From Prostheceraeus crozeri (lineage: Eukaryota > Platyhelminthes > Polycladida > Euryleptidae), in the NCBI GenBank assembly GCA_907163375.1, contig CAJQUW010000568.1:1-64000 (forward strand): 64,000 nucleotides of DNA, given 5' to 3'. The position numbers were made by a program, and so were the translations under genes. The notes beneath the pieces were generated by a model. The model saw only the letters and a program-made list of their open reading frames with translations. It did not search any database and had not been told where the DNA came from. Numbering within the stretch: the first letter of the stretch is position 1; each line of letters starts with the position of its first letter. Below, one piece after another: positions 11,855-22,833 of the stretch.

Positions 11855-12350
11855 GCCAAACCATCCAGTGGAGCCATCATTTATTACAGTGAGGTACAAC
11901 TTCTATTTTATCAATTTTAGCCTCGTGATCCCGAATCTAGGTTCAGATTCCACAAATTCGCCTTGTGTTTGAGAAATTCAAGTTTGCAGATGAAAATGGT
12001 TCCGCTGTTAAGTTAGCGGACCAACTTCTTAGTTTCGGTGAGGCGCAGTAAATCAGTTATATTTTGTCACTACCTGGTCAAATTTGCTACGCTGATCAGA
12101 AATACATTCTTCTTTTTTCACATCAATGCAGCTAAAAATGGTAATATCGCAACATATTCATGTGCGTGTGTGGAGTTGGCGAATCACCCAACGGACACGT
12201 TATTTATAACAGCGTGATTCTATTCGAAGCAACTTTAACTTTATCAATTTCATTCTGCTAATCATGAATCTGGGCTCAGATCCCACAAATTCTCACTCGT
12301 GTTTGAGAAATTCAAGTTTAAAGATAAAAGTGGTTCCACTGACTTCACAC
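11855..12350. repeat. Diverged direct duplication, period about 320 bp
   Basis: 11855-12030 and 12174-12350 share, in order, GTTGGC, a TTTATCAATTT block, CAGATCC/TTCC-CACAAATTC and GTGTTTGAGAAATTCAAGTTT. The second unit follows directly, so this is a two-unit tandem array with heavy divergence. Confidence 0.65.
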
Positions 12351-12659
12351 ACGCAGTATTTTTGTGTTTGCATCTGAAATGTTTTTGAATGCTTTTCACA
12401 AAGTTTTGTATTTGCAACTCGGAATTTGTGAAGAAAGTTTGCACATTTACTTGCAACTTTTGCAACGCTTAGCGCTAGTGATCACGTCTATCCTTGATAG
12501 TATGAGTCCAGAGGATTGGTGATAGGGTTGTTATCGTTGGAAGTCAGCATCCAGGGTAGGTGGTGTTTCAAACAAGTTGTTTAAAACACGCTGAAAAAAA
12601 CATGTTTAAAGCATGTTGTTTAGAAGTGATTCTTAATGCAGTTTTTTTCTATGATTTAT

Positions 12660-13029
12660 CAGTGGTTCTTAGCCTTTTTGCTCAGATCCCTCCCTAGGCG
12701 TTGAAAGCACGTTTAATTCCTCCCTATAAAAATTGTAAGTCTTTGTTCAAGCTTGAAATAGACGCGCACGCTGATGCTGAGTCGATTGCTCTTTTTAGTT
12801 ACCAAATCTGATACCGACGTCAAATTGCCAACCTATTTCAATAAATAAACTATTTACATGTATTATGACTGCAGTCGAAATTGTTTGCCTAACAAGAATC
12901 AACAGATATTGTTCATTCAAAATACTTCTTCAAGCCGCATTCCTCCCAACTCCTCCTTCAAACGTCATTCCACCCATGTCATGCTGAATTCCTCCCCAAA
13001 GAGCCACATCGCCCCCGATTAAGAATCAC
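12660..13029. mobile_element. hAT-like MITE
   Basis: Begins CAGTGGTTCTTAGCC and ends GGGGGCGATGTG.../GATTAAGAATCAC in inverted form. A CAGTGGTTCT terminus is a classic hAT end. Interior (TCCTCCC words) is non-coding. Terminal duplication not clear. Confidence 0.6.
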
Positions 13030-13187
13030 ACAAAAATGAAGCGGAAACATCATGCAACCATATGCCAGCTTGCTAATATCGATCGTGAGGTGCTGGACGC
13101 AGAATATAGGATAATTTTCAACTAAAAATTTTTAATTGAATAGTTCCTTTTCTTTACATTAAGCTGCATCAAAATGGATCACCTATT

Positions 13188-13405
13188 AATCCGGCAGCCA
13201 GAACGAGTTTCTGCAGGGAACGAGGCTGAAAGTGAGACTTTCACAGAATGATGGACACCCTATGCCTACTACGAATCTGCACGTCTTCCGAGTTCTAGTG
13301 AGTTCCTCTTCTTGTCAGACAGGATCAAAGAAAAACACATGTTAATCCAATATCACGCAGATTGCAGTTTTCGGCTAAAATGAAATTTTCTTTGTTATGC
13401 AAATG
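13188..13405 (+). repeat. Solo arm of the foldback element seen at 40536-41258
   Basis: CCGGCAGCCAGAACGAG, TTTCTGCAGGGAACGAGGC and TTCCTCTTCTTGTCAGACAG match both arms of the 40.5-kb foldback. Only one arm is present here. Confidence 0.8.
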
Positions 13406-13871
13406 GATAATTTCATTTATAACACACTCAAAAAAACAATTATTCAATTGTCAGAATTTTGTATGGCCAAATTACTTGGGACACTTGCTTTTTTATTATC
13501 TTTCTGGTCTTGACGTTATACGTCTTCTTCAACTGGATTGAAATATTGCATACTTGTGGCTTGAGTTTTCAATTACTTGTCCTGCATTTACAGCACTTAC
13601 TTGACTTGCATTGCATGAGCTCTGTTTTTCATTTTCAACGGCACAAAATATGGTCATTTGTTAGATTATTGCGAGTCAAATTATTGGGACAGCTTCATGT
13701 GGTTGTTTTGTTAAGCCATAGCGTCGAATAAATAGGTGGTATGAACAGATTTCTACATTAATGTTAATCTTATTATAAAAATTTAAATCATCTAATTTAC
13801 AAACGCTTGCATAGCTTGAAGTTTAGCAATCTTTTCCGATGAACGTTGATAAGACATTTTTTTCATGCAGA

Positions 13872-14392
13872 ATGCCTGGACGAGGTATGAGTATCGAAAG
13901 AAAGACTGAGATTGTGACATTGCTTCGTCTGAAGACATTATCGACTCGTCAACTATCAAAGATTACTGGTATTAGCAAGTCAACCGTGGCCAGATTGAAT
14001 AATTCTATGTCTCTCTCATCGCGACAAGGCGCGGCAAGTGTGGACGCCTTGTCGCAAGGCAAGGTTTCGCTGAGAACTGTTCAAAGACGCTTGCAAAAAA
14101 TATTGCCGCTCGGTGATTCCTGGACGCGTACCGAAGCTCACTCCTGCAACGATGCGCAAACGCTTGGCTTTTGCAAAAAAGCATGATGATTGGTCGTTGG
14201 AACAATGGCGACCGGTGTGTTTCAGCCATGAAAGTATTTTTATTTTTGAATGCAAGGGCGCTGAACAGAGGCGTGTTTGGCACATCAGAGGAACTCTCGT
14301 CCCAATCAAACAAACTGTGAAGGACCCTACAGAGGTGATGGTGTGGAGAATCATAAGCACCAAAGGGCCTGGAAGAATATACATTATCGATG
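13872..14392 (+). pseudogene. Tc1 transposase, N-terminal half
   Basis: Paired-like helix-turn-helix (IERKTEIVTLLRLKTLSTRQ, ITGISKSTVARL), then a frame change, then RKRLAFAKKHDDWSLEQW and the block before the second catalytic Asp. The frame is cut at GRIYIID by the LINE; the continuation (GIINAA, YKTVLTTRAL) is at 20111. Confidence 0.8.
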
Positions 14393-14618
14393 AGAGACAG
14401 AGAGAGAGAATTGTTTATTTGCATAAATTGAAAATCGCAGATAGGCTACATGTACATTTAATTTCAAAATAATTAAAAGACAAAGTCAAAAAGTCATGTT
14501 TGAGCACATATACAAAAGTTATTTGACAACAGCTTCTGAAGTACAAGAAGCGTTTCATCAAATAAAGAACACGCCGTTAGCAACAGCACTAAAACATGGG
14601 AAAAACTAGTTCAAACGC

Positions 14619-15933
14619 CTACTTGTAGCTGAATAAGGCAAACACTAATGACTCGACCTCATGAGGCGTTTGGGCACAAATTGGTAAAGAGGACTCACAT
14701 TTATGCAGAGATTTTAGACCATACTCTCTGAATACAATTGACAACTCACGGAACTCAACACATGAACATCCGTGCCTACAAATCAATCTATGAGCACGCT
14801 TTTGAAAGCACTCTAACTTATAAAGTAGGCCAGCAGGTAAATTTCCATACGTCGGCGAGGCATACAAAATCAACGATGTAATCACAGCATGGTGGACAAT
14901 AATAAGTTCCTTTCTTGACAAAACTGGCTTCAGGCAGCGGATAATGTACAATCTGCAAGATGCACGTTTAACAGTCTCACTGATTTGATGGTTCCATGAT
15001 GATCTGTCGGAAAAGATGAAACCGAGGATACGTAGATGATCAACTCCGGTAACACTGACTTTTGGAAAAGCAGTTCCTTGAACTTCCCAGAATTGAGTCT
15101 AAGCCCGCTGTCAGTAAATTTCTCCTCAATGAGTTGAGATGACAAAAACTGTTCTGATACTGATTTCCTTGTGATCTCTTCAATGATGGTTATGTCTTCA
15201 GCATATTTAATGCATTGAATACACTCAACATCAAAATTGATGGAACCCATAAAAGCCCGAACAACAAGGGCCCGAGGACAGAACCCTGAGGAACTCCTGA
15301 AATTGCGTCTTCCCAAGGGCCAAAACAGCCATGTATTCGAACTCTGAACTTCCTGCCAACCAGATAAGACTGAATCCAACTCAAAATTCCATGGTTCAGA
15401 CCAGCTCGATTGAGATAATTCAACAGACGATTGAACTGTAATGTGTCAAAAGCCTTTGACAGGTCCAAGCATATGATGCGAACAGCTATCGTTTCCGGCG
15501 AATCCAATGATCGTGTGATGGAGTCTTGTATGGCGACCAGAGCACTGGTTGTAGATCCTAAAGGTCGGTAAGCGTGCTGGTTGATTCTGTAAAGTGGAAG
15601 AAGCTTACATTATATTTCACGCGATACGATTCGTTCGAATATTTTGCTAATAACCGATGTCAAGGATATTGCGCGAAATTCATTAAGCTTTGGTCTGCTC
15701 TTCTTTGGTATGGGTTGTACAATAGCTTCTTTAAAACACATAGTAAATGTCTTAGTTTGAATGGATCGGTTAAATATCCAAAACAAAGGTTCACAAAGAA
15801 GATATACACCAATAACCATAGTTGGAATACCATCAGCGCCGATGGCTTTGTGGGAATTTAGATGCACTAATTCATTCAGCACTTCATAGGGAGAATTCTG
15901 AAAATCCCAACGTTGATTCTGAATCGCCGCCAA
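14619..15933 (-). pseudogene. LINE reverse transcriptase (fragmented)
   Basis: Blocks in order along the minus strand: SHKAIGADGIPT and FRAISLTSVISKIFERIVS (15930-15610), CLDLSKAFDTLQFNRLL with GVPQGSVLGPLLF (15507-15260), an IKYAEDI box in place of the usual FADD (about 15200), and a C-terminal thumb with QKRAHRLICRHG (14951-14620). Several frame changes and no endonuclease remaining. The block order is that of CR1/jockey-group LINEs. Confidence 0.75.
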
Positions 15934-17077
15934 TCAAACATCGTCAGACGCATTATAATTGCACTTGAAGACAGACGTAAAGCAGTTCAACATATCCCTG
16001 ATGTCAGTAAATGTATGTTAAATGGCGGAACGAGTCAGATGATCTAGTACCCTTAACCCATATTATCCTGAATTTTTTAAAACTAATTTTCTTTGTATTT
16101 TGTTATACAAAATTATTGATTGTGGTTGTATAATGCGTGTGAGAGTAGTTATATACTTATCTTTTTCATTTCATGCAAATTACAGAAGATCTCTGATCGT
16201 TACATATACAGTATGTAACGCTAGGACAATACGTGTGCCAGAGATTGTTTCTGATAAATGTCATGATATTAATTAACCTACGCATACATACGACATGAAT
16301 AGTCTAGTTATATCCCATTGCTAATTAGATATGTAAAATTAAAGTAATTTTGTAAAATCTGCAAGCCTGTATGGCTATATAAAAATAAATTATCCGTTAT
16401 AAATTGATAAAAAAGCAATGTCGATTATTATAAATGAATTCACGTGTATTGAAATTTCAGTAACAAGATCGTACTCAGAAAGTTCATAATCAAACAGAAT
16501 TGTGATTATCATGAGTGCAAAATTGAAATTTTGTTATCTGAAATATATGTATTCCGTTTGCTATGTCCGTAGCTGATGAGTAAGTACCTCTTGGCAGTTT
16601 TTTCATATCATTTTGATGGAGAACTGGACATTCGCGTAAGCGATTGTCTCGAATTGTACCTGTACAGAGGTAATTCTCATTTTTTAAGAACATTAGTAAT
16701 TCATTACCGCTGAATAAGTTATCAAAGTAAATTTCATAGGAAAATTGTTTTTTGTCAGGAGGTAATTCGCTCAGTAAATGAATCACTGTTGCACCGCATT
16801 TACCAACAACCTTCTCTAAACCACAGTTTCTTTCTGATGTTTTTCCTTGGTAGAAATCGAAATTTATAAGGTATCCATTTGTCGAACTCAAACACCAAAC
16901 TTTATACCCGAATCGAATTGGTTTATTACGGATACACTGTTTACAGCTGTGTTTTCCGAAATATTCTATGATAGATTCGTCATGACTAATCTGCTGAACT
17001 GGTTGAAAATTGCGCATAAATCTATTTTTCAATAATGATGCCATGTTTCTAACCCTTGAAAATTTATCATGAGGATC

Positions 17078-17229
17078 TAACTTTGTATTATCAATAAAAT
17101 GTAAACACTGCATAATTTTTTCAAACCTATTGCGTCGCATTGCATTGTATATCCATATACAATGCAATGCGACGCAATAGGTTTGAAAAAATTATGCAGT
17201 GTTTACATTTTATTGATAATACAAAGTTA
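17078..17229. repeat. Perfect 75-bp-arm palindrome
   Basis: Two arms (17078-17152 and 17155-17229) are exact reverse complements with only CC at the centre. The left arm is piggyBac coding sequence (MRRNRFEKIMQCLHFIDNTK); the right arm is its inverted copy and ends exactly at TA, where the insert at 17230 starts. Confidence 0.95.
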
Positions 17230-18583
17230 AATCCAATTTAATCCACAATATTTGACGAAAATGTGTCTTTGATTTGTAAAATCCATATTTCTGAACCGAT
17301 TTCAATAGTTTTTTATAATCGAACCGTCAGGATCTCATCTATTATGGCATGGTTTTTAAAAAGTCACAAAGCCAAGACCTTCTTCACAAGTTGCCGTTTT
17401 TTGCCGAAAAAAGACCAAAAAAGCATGTCCAAAGTTGCAGTACTCTCAGTTCAACACGGATTTTCGATTAGATACATTCAAATACACCCACTAATATTTA
17501 TATCATCTGAAAGAAGAAGATCAGCTCTTTAAGACAGTCTAATTTTAAATATTATAATCAATATTAATCATTGAATTTTCACTGGGTTTCCATTGTCCAA
17601 TGAAAAAAATGTCCTCTGACCGAGACGTTTTCTGTCCTCTGACCGAGGTACCTTTTCTCGAAGAATATTGATTCTTCCATTAAACGTTTTGCACCAAACG
17701 AATCCTCTAGTGTGCTATTTTATAAACCCGTAAAGAAAATTCAGTTTGATGCCGTTACAAGTGTGCAATATTGATTTAAAAATATTTTTATCCGTTTTTT
17801 CGACCAGAGAATTTGAATATTCCCAAAAATTTCATATGGATGCTGAAACCAGAAATTTTGTCAGGAATCGATGAAATTTCACAGCATAGGAGGGATCCAT
17901 GCTCTTAACATCTATGCAAAAGAAATTTTCCATTTATATCAATTAACCCTCTCAAAATCTCCAAAAACCACGAAAATGTCCTCTGACTGAGACCCTAAAA
18001 AATCTCGGTCAGAGGACAACGTTGAAATTGAAGATCTCGGTCAGAGTACAAGGGTCCCGGTCTAAAGACGTTATAATGTATGCAATTACATTTAGATCAC
18101 TTCGTTTTATGCGTTCAAGCATTCGTCCTAAGTTCTCAGTCTCATGAACCCAAATGCACACACCGAAGAGTTTCCTGTTCGACATCAATTTGTCCTCTGA
18201 CCGAGACCTTAAAAATCTCGGTCAGAGGACAAGGTGGGTCACGGTCAACGGACATTATATGCAATACATTACATTTTGGTCACTTCGCTTTCCGCATGCA
18301 AGCATTCATCCTAAGTTCCAAGTTTCATCAGCAACCCAAATGCAGAAGCCGAAGAGTTTCCTATTCGACATCTATCTGACCGAGATCAATTTGTCCTCTG
18401 ACCGAGATGTAGAAAAAATGGCTTTTTAAAAGTGCTAGATTTCTATGGAAAGTTTTTATTTGGTGTGGTCGCCGCTAAGATTTTCGGGTTCAGCGTAAAA
18501 AAATGAGTATATATATGCAAATTTTCACGGAAATCTGAGACCCAAAGTTGAAAAGACAGAAATGTTGTGGAATAAATTGGATT
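17230..18583. mobile_element. TA-flanked TIR element with hairpin tandem repeats
   Basis: Ends are AATCCAATTTAATCCACAA and the inverted TTGTGGAATAAATTGGATT, about 24 bp with few mismatches, each next to TA (17228-17229, 18584-18585). This fits a Tc1/mariner-mobilised non-autonomous element. The interior is non-coding; its right half is an array of GTCCTCTGACCGAGA words. Confidence 0.75.
17610..18410. repeat. Tandem array of inverted GTCCTCTGACCGAGA hairpins
   Basis: GTCCTCTGACCGAGA (one-base variants included) occurs near 17612, 17635, 17978, 18192 and 18392; its reverse complement TCTCGGTCAGAGGAC near 18003, 18034 (one mismatch) and 18217. Paired copies at 17978/18003 and 18192/18217 make 15-bp stems with 9-10 nt loops. 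The surrounding units (CACTTCG, GCATTCNTCCTAAGTTC, CCGAAGAGTTTCCT) repeat with a period of about 200-214 bp. Confidence 0.9.
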
Positions 18584-19124
18584 TACCCATGGCATGGTTA
18601 CGTACGTCATGATATTGATCACAGAAATATCATTTTCCAGGAGCTGAACTGTAGCCCGAAACAATCAGAATACCGATAAAGCACTTCATTTCTCCAACAG
18701 AAATGATCGGATCAGACAAGCCTTTCTGTAATGCATAACGCCGACTCTCTGTAACAAATAATTCAAACATTTCTATGTCGAAAAATAATTCGAATAATTG
18801 AACTGGCGAAACATCTTGATAAGCACTGTAGTTTGCTTCAGGAAACAGATAGCTTTTATTTTCGAACTCTTTGTTTTTCACCCATTTTGGTTTTGTCTGG
18901 AAAGTTGAAGGTATTGGATTCGTCCCAGAATGTTGAGGTCCGCAAAAGCCATCTGAAATAATAAATATGAACGTGTTTATAGGCTATTTGCATCACTTGT
19001 GATCTACAATACGAGCTTGCATTCTTGAATGTCTGCCTATGCCTGGTATAAGCGTGCTATGCATCCCTCACTCCTGACCTGACTGCAGCAACTGAATAAG
19101 AGACAAGTTGACTAACAAAGTGAC

Positions 19125-19200
19125 GCGTGCCTCAGCAGCTCAGTGGCTAAAGTGCCCGATGCGTAAGCTGAGATCAGTGATAGGAGCCCCGGAGCAAACA
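19125..19200 (+). repeat. tRNA-like SINE remnant in a piggyBac intron
   Basis: GCAGCTCAGTGGCTAAAGTGC resembles a tRNA D-arm with box A, followed by GATCAGTGATAGGAGCCCCGG where box B would lie. Degenerate; low confidence. Confidence 0.35.
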
Positions 19201-20110
19201 TAACTTTTCACTATTTTGTAGTTGAAATTTTTATATTGTTTAGAAATTTGTTTTTTATTTGAATTTAGTTCGAATATAAAGCTAGCTGATTTCTAGAATG
19301 TATCACTAGTGATTAGATATTGATTCTAGACTATTGATTACCAGTAAATATTGATTATCTAACAATGTAATAATGCAAATGTGTAACATCTACAGAATAG
19401 ATTTTGGTTTTAGGCTACTCACCAGCGTCCAGTGAGTCACCATGAGATAGCCGAATCTCTGCGTTACTTGATAACTGTTTCGAGCTCAGATTATCCAGTG
19501 TTCTTCCACTATCTTCATCTGCTGAGTCCACTTCAGATACATCTCCGTCTGGTAGACTGATGTAGATACAATCTATGTCATCTAGAAGTTCTTCAATCTT
19601 GGCTGCAGCCTCTTCAACAGTATATTTTCTAAAATGAAAGAAAATGTACCTGTCATTATCCTAGCGTTACATATATGTAACGGATAACTTAATTGTAAAA
19701 TAAAATGTATACTTAAACTTTATATCATTCAATTTCCTTACATTTGTAATCATTATAGTCTTATAAAGATAGTATTTGGTATGAATCCATGAACATTTGT
19801 TGATATAAACAAAATAGAAAACTAACATTTTTTGGATCACCCATATTAGTGAAATGAAAAATGTATCTCGCTTGGGGATGATTTGAATCGCAAGTTGCAT
19901 CCCAACTATTTAAACAAAATATATATATTTCGCACATATGGATCATTTAGTTAGTATTTCATGTGCAAATTATAGCGATAAGGCATTCATTGCTCACAAA
20001 ACTGGACCTTCATCGAAAAGTTAATTGCGTTACATACATGTATATGTAACGCTAGGATAATATGGGTTAATCTCACTAACAATCTTCCATAAGCCGTTGG
20101 TACTTTACTT

Positions 20111-20495
20111 GATGGCATTATAAATGCTGCTTAATACAAGACAGTGCTGACTACAAGAGCTCTTTCACAACTGCATAAATGGTTTCCAAACGGTGATTGT
20201 ATTTTTATGCATGACAGCGCACCTTGCCACAAAGCAAAGGTCATCAAGCAATTCCTCCTGTGAAAACATCGCCACCCTGGATTGGCCGGGGAATTCCCCA
20301 GATTTAAATCCCATCGAAAATGGGTGGGGCATCATCAAACGTCGGATTGCTGGTAAAACCACAACCTACAAGCAAGAACTGATGTCCTCCGCTATTCATC
20401 ACTGGTTCCGTGAAGCAACCCTCCCCGAGACTCTCGCAAAGCTCATCAACAGTATACCACAAATAATTCGCGCAGTGATCGATGCAAAAGGATAA
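20111..20495 (+). pseudogene. Tc1 transposase, C-terminal half
   Basis: The second catalytic Asp lies in MHDSAPCHKAK and the final acidic residue in SPDLNPIENGWGIIKRRI. It ends IPQIIRAVIDAKG. One in-frame stop and a frame change interrupt it. It joins the piece at 13872-14392 across the GATG duplication made by the LINE. Confidence 0.8.
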
Positions 20496-20561
20496 TGCTC
20501 AAAATAGGTAAGGATAACAACTGTGAAAAAGCAGGTGTCCCAAATAATATGGCGCGTACTG

Positions 20562-20922
20562 TAAAAACTTGAAATTTCAGCCAAGAAAGCACGAATAATA
20601 TCGCGACTTTTTCATGAAGACTTCATTATAATACGGATCATGAATTCCCCTTGATGATCAGCTTAATTTCCGCTTAGTTAGGATGCTTATTAGCATATAA
20701 TCATTCCTTTTGATATCCAACTTGTTTCATACTACTTCTATAGGAGAACCATCTCGGTAGTATATAGATTGGCAAATTTTGACATTTTTTAAAACTGCTC
20801 AAATAATTGTTTCGACCACGGGAACGTTAGCTCCGCAAAAAACTGAATCTTTTCATGTAAAAATTTTCACTGTATACAGATACTTTTTTGAGTCGACACT
20901 CTACCTATATCCCTACTCTATG
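20562..20922 (-). repeat. Repeat A, truncated copy (same insertion as 11091)
   Basis: Reverse repeat A ending CCCTACTCTATG at 20922, followed by GCTAAAAG, the reverse complement of the TSD at 11083-11090. It starts at the TA next to the Tc1 end, in mid-element (TAAAAACTTGAAATTTCAG). Confidence 0.85.
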
Positions 20923-21011
20923 GCTAAAAGTGTGCTTTTGCCAAACCCTTTAGGATAATGAATGCTCGATATTTCAGATTTCAAATAATAACGAAATTTA
21001 CATTTTTTCAG

Positions 21012-21475
21012 GTGATCGAATGATGTCATTTTACTTCAAAAAAGCGTATTGGAATATCAAAGACTTATTTCAAACAGCCAACGGAACATTTCAGAAATGT
21101 GCATATTGGGAAACGCAGGCATTTACATTCCCAACAGATAGACCTACAGGCCAAGAATTGAGACAAGCACTTGAAGCAAGATGTCGGAAAGAAGCAACAG
21201 AGAAAAATAAAATTCATGGTAAAGTGGAATTTATTTCATATGTTTTGAGAAGATTAGTTGCTATTTATAATAACACAAAATATGTTTTAATCTACTTCCC
21301 GAAAACTTTTCGCAGTGCATGGGTGAAGTTGGAGACTAATTCAACTGAGAGGTTGACTTATGGGCAATTATTAAGTGTCGGCAATATAGCTAAAGTTTTG
21401 GAGAATGGTACAGCTTTCAATTTTGTTGGTACATTTAATGGAATACAAGTGCATAACGTGATATATCGATTTTAA
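21012..21475 (+). CDS. Exon-like ORF of unknown function, copy 2 (complete 3' end)
   Basis: Opens after a strong acceptor (TTTTTTCAG at 21003-21011) and runs about 150 codons to TAA. Visible segments: YFKKAYWNIKDLFQTANGT, YWETQAFTFPTDRPTGQ, LEARCRKEATEKNKIHG, VLRRLVAIYNNTKYVLIYFP, FRSAWVKLETNSTERLTYG and the end FNGIQVHNVIYRF. No signal peptide, membrane segment or known domain that I recognise. The spliced upstream part, if any, is not identifiable: repeat A lies directly before it. Either a last exon of a host gene or a transposon-carried ORF. Confidence 0.4.
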
Positions 21476-21964
21476 TTGTACCAGATGAATGAATGCATCG
21501 TACTACAGAGAAAAATGGAATTTATGAAGTGGAACATTGTTTTTATTCTGAAATGTTTTTGAACAGTGGCGCAGTGTGCTCCCAGACCATAGGCCTTCAC
21601 TCCATAATGGATTCGCATTTATACGGCAGACAGAGGGAAAAGTAAAGTATTCAAATTATTAACTTGACGAAGTATTTAAATTCGCAAATACACAAAGCGT
21701 TACAGCAGACTATTTGATCGCCAGTCTAATCCAGAATTTGTAAAATCCGGGTTTTCTATTATATTTGAAAATTGCGAAAGGGTGAGTAAATTTCCACTCC
21801 TCGATAAAATTAGTTCATTTACCGGCAATAATACAATAAAATAAATAAATGAACCTTGTTTATATTAGGCACGGATCCTTTCTGACATGTTGCGGAGTGG
21901 TTATTAATCCCACTATCATTCTTTCTTTTCTGAGTGCTAGGCAAGAATCCAGAGTGCACATACT

Positions 21965-22727
21965 ACAGGTGTGCAGTCGGGACCCGAACACGCCCCGAAC
22001 CCAATCGCGTTCGTTCAGAAATTTTGGAAGACATTTCTATTCGTGTTAGAAGTGAAATGCAATTTTTTAAACAGATATATTTGTTCAAGTTTTCTATCAG
22101 AATTGAAATATATCTGATTTGATCCAAAACTAACAGTTTCTTGATGATATTGCTATAAAGTCTGATTTCTGTTAATATGCAAAGTTGAAATCATTTCCTT
22201 AACCATCTTGTGTGTAAAATTGACTAAAAGACTACCTCAACTTTGTTTTATATACATTTATACAGCATACACTATATTTTCGCTTGTTGTTTGAAATCTT
22301 AGTTCGATGGGATATTTATTACAATGACACTAAAATTTTCATTCTTGAAATTATTGCTGACTTGTTGAGACTACTATCATAATGAGATATCCTAGCTTTT
22401 GTATTTCAGTATTTCTCTAGAAAATTAATACGTATACCTATTTTGAGCATTATGTATGCATTTTGACAAATTACAGTAATACGTCGTATCTTGTATGCAC
22501 GTTTTAATGTAGGACTTGTGGATATGGAAAAAAACTTTACTTTATGCCGCAATATACAAATTTGATGAACACAATTGTGGGAGCATAATTGTCTTTGATG
22601 ATGAATTTCGGGTCAGTTCAGGTAGGGTCGGATTCGCGTTTCTTTGTATGCAGTTCGGGTTAGGGTTTTTCATGGAAAATTTCGGGTCGGGTTGAATCGA
22701 TTTTTGACGACTGCACACCTCTAGTGC
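21965..22727. mobile_element. TIR element (CAGGTGTGCAGTCG ends)
   Basis: CAGGTGTGCAGTCGGGACCCG at the left and the inverted CGACTGCACACCTC at the right. GGGTCGGGTT-type words lie inside both ends. Copy 1 of the duplication keeps only the right end (10500-10560). A related end lies at 46015-46050. Non-coding. Confidence 0.55.
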
Positions 22728-22747
22728 ATACATATTTTAAAAGTCTT

Positions 22748-22833
22748 TGGTTTGACCCGACCAAGGTTTGAACCAAGGTCTCCCGGACGCAGAGCGAACA
22801 TTCTAACACAAGGCCACAGCGCCGGTAATGCAG
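22748..22833 (-). repeat. tRNA-derived SINE head, copy 2
   Basis: Reverse strand: GGCCTTGTGTTAGAATG (box A-like) and GGTTCAAACCTTGGTCGGGT (box B and downstream). Partner of 10390-10475; here the middle reads CCGGGAGACC, nearer the tRNA-like consensus. Confidence 0.7.

Larger units (their letters stand above)
16490..19628 (-). pseudogene. piggyBac transposase (PGBD type, with introns)
   Basis: An acidic N-terminal exon (about 19628-19429; KIEELLDDID, SEVDSADEDSG) ends in a GTGAGT donor. The next exon starts after TTATTTCAG (about 18952) with DGFCGP and runs through KPKWVKNKEF, GLSDPIISVGEMKCFIGILI and SGYSSAPG to DQYHDVRNHAMG at 18586, where the insert begins. Beyond it (17167-16490): NAMRRNRFEKIMQCLHF, HDESIIEYFG (first catalytic Asp), NGYLINFDFYQGK and FDNLFSGNELL (third Asp region). 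The C-terminal Cys-rich tail is not found. The N-terminal part is close to the PGBD-type layout; stops and the insert make it inactive. Confidence 0.75.
16057..20066 (-). mobile_element. piggyBac element flanked by TTAA, with nested insert
   Basis: Both ends show TTAA (16053-16056, 20067-20070) and the terminal inverted repeat CCCATATTATCCT. Palindromic subterminal repeats of the form GTTACATA-n-TATGTAAC followed by GCTAGGA occur at about 16199, 19661 and 20030. The 4.0 kb includes a 1.35 kb insert (17230-18583) and an inverted 75-bp duplication next to it. Confidence 0.9.
14393..20110 (-). mobile_element. CR1/jockey-type LINE, 5'-truncated, split by piggyBac
   Basis: The minus-strand LINE has its 3' end at 14393 with a short (TCTC)n tail and an AATAAA-type signal nearby. 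The 4-bp target duplication GATG is visible at 14389-14392 and 20111-20114. The body (14393-16052) is followed by piggyBac; its truncated 5' end resumes at 20071-20110. Age is younger than the Tc1 it interrupts and older than the piggyBac it contains. Confidence 0.8.
13452..20561 (+). mobile_element. Tc1-like transposon, split by a 5.7 kb nested insertion
   Basis: The ends share TTGGGACACNTGCTTTTT in inverted orientation (left near 13475, right near 20540). The right end abuts TA at 20562-20563 and then repeat A sequence. Transposase parts: MSIERKTEIVTLLRLKTLS helix-turn-helix and KITGISKSTV (13872-13990), LTPATMRKRLAFAKKH and VMVWRIISTKGPGRIYIID (14130-14390), then after the insertion YKTVLTTRALSQLHKWFPNG, HDSAPCHKAK and WPGNSPDLNPIENGWG (20120-20350). 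Frameshifts and a deletion of the first catalytic region are apparent. Without the insertion it would be about 1.4 kb, normal for Tc1. Confidence 0.8.

Noticed and set aside
14005-14424. Long minus-strand frames opposite the Tc1 transposase
   Set aside because: The plus strand carries recognisable Tc1 motifs; the antisense frames have none.
18080-18429. Two overlapping plus-strand ORFs of about 95 codons
   Set aside because: They are translations of the 205-bp hairpin tandem repeat; the period is not a multiple of three throughout.
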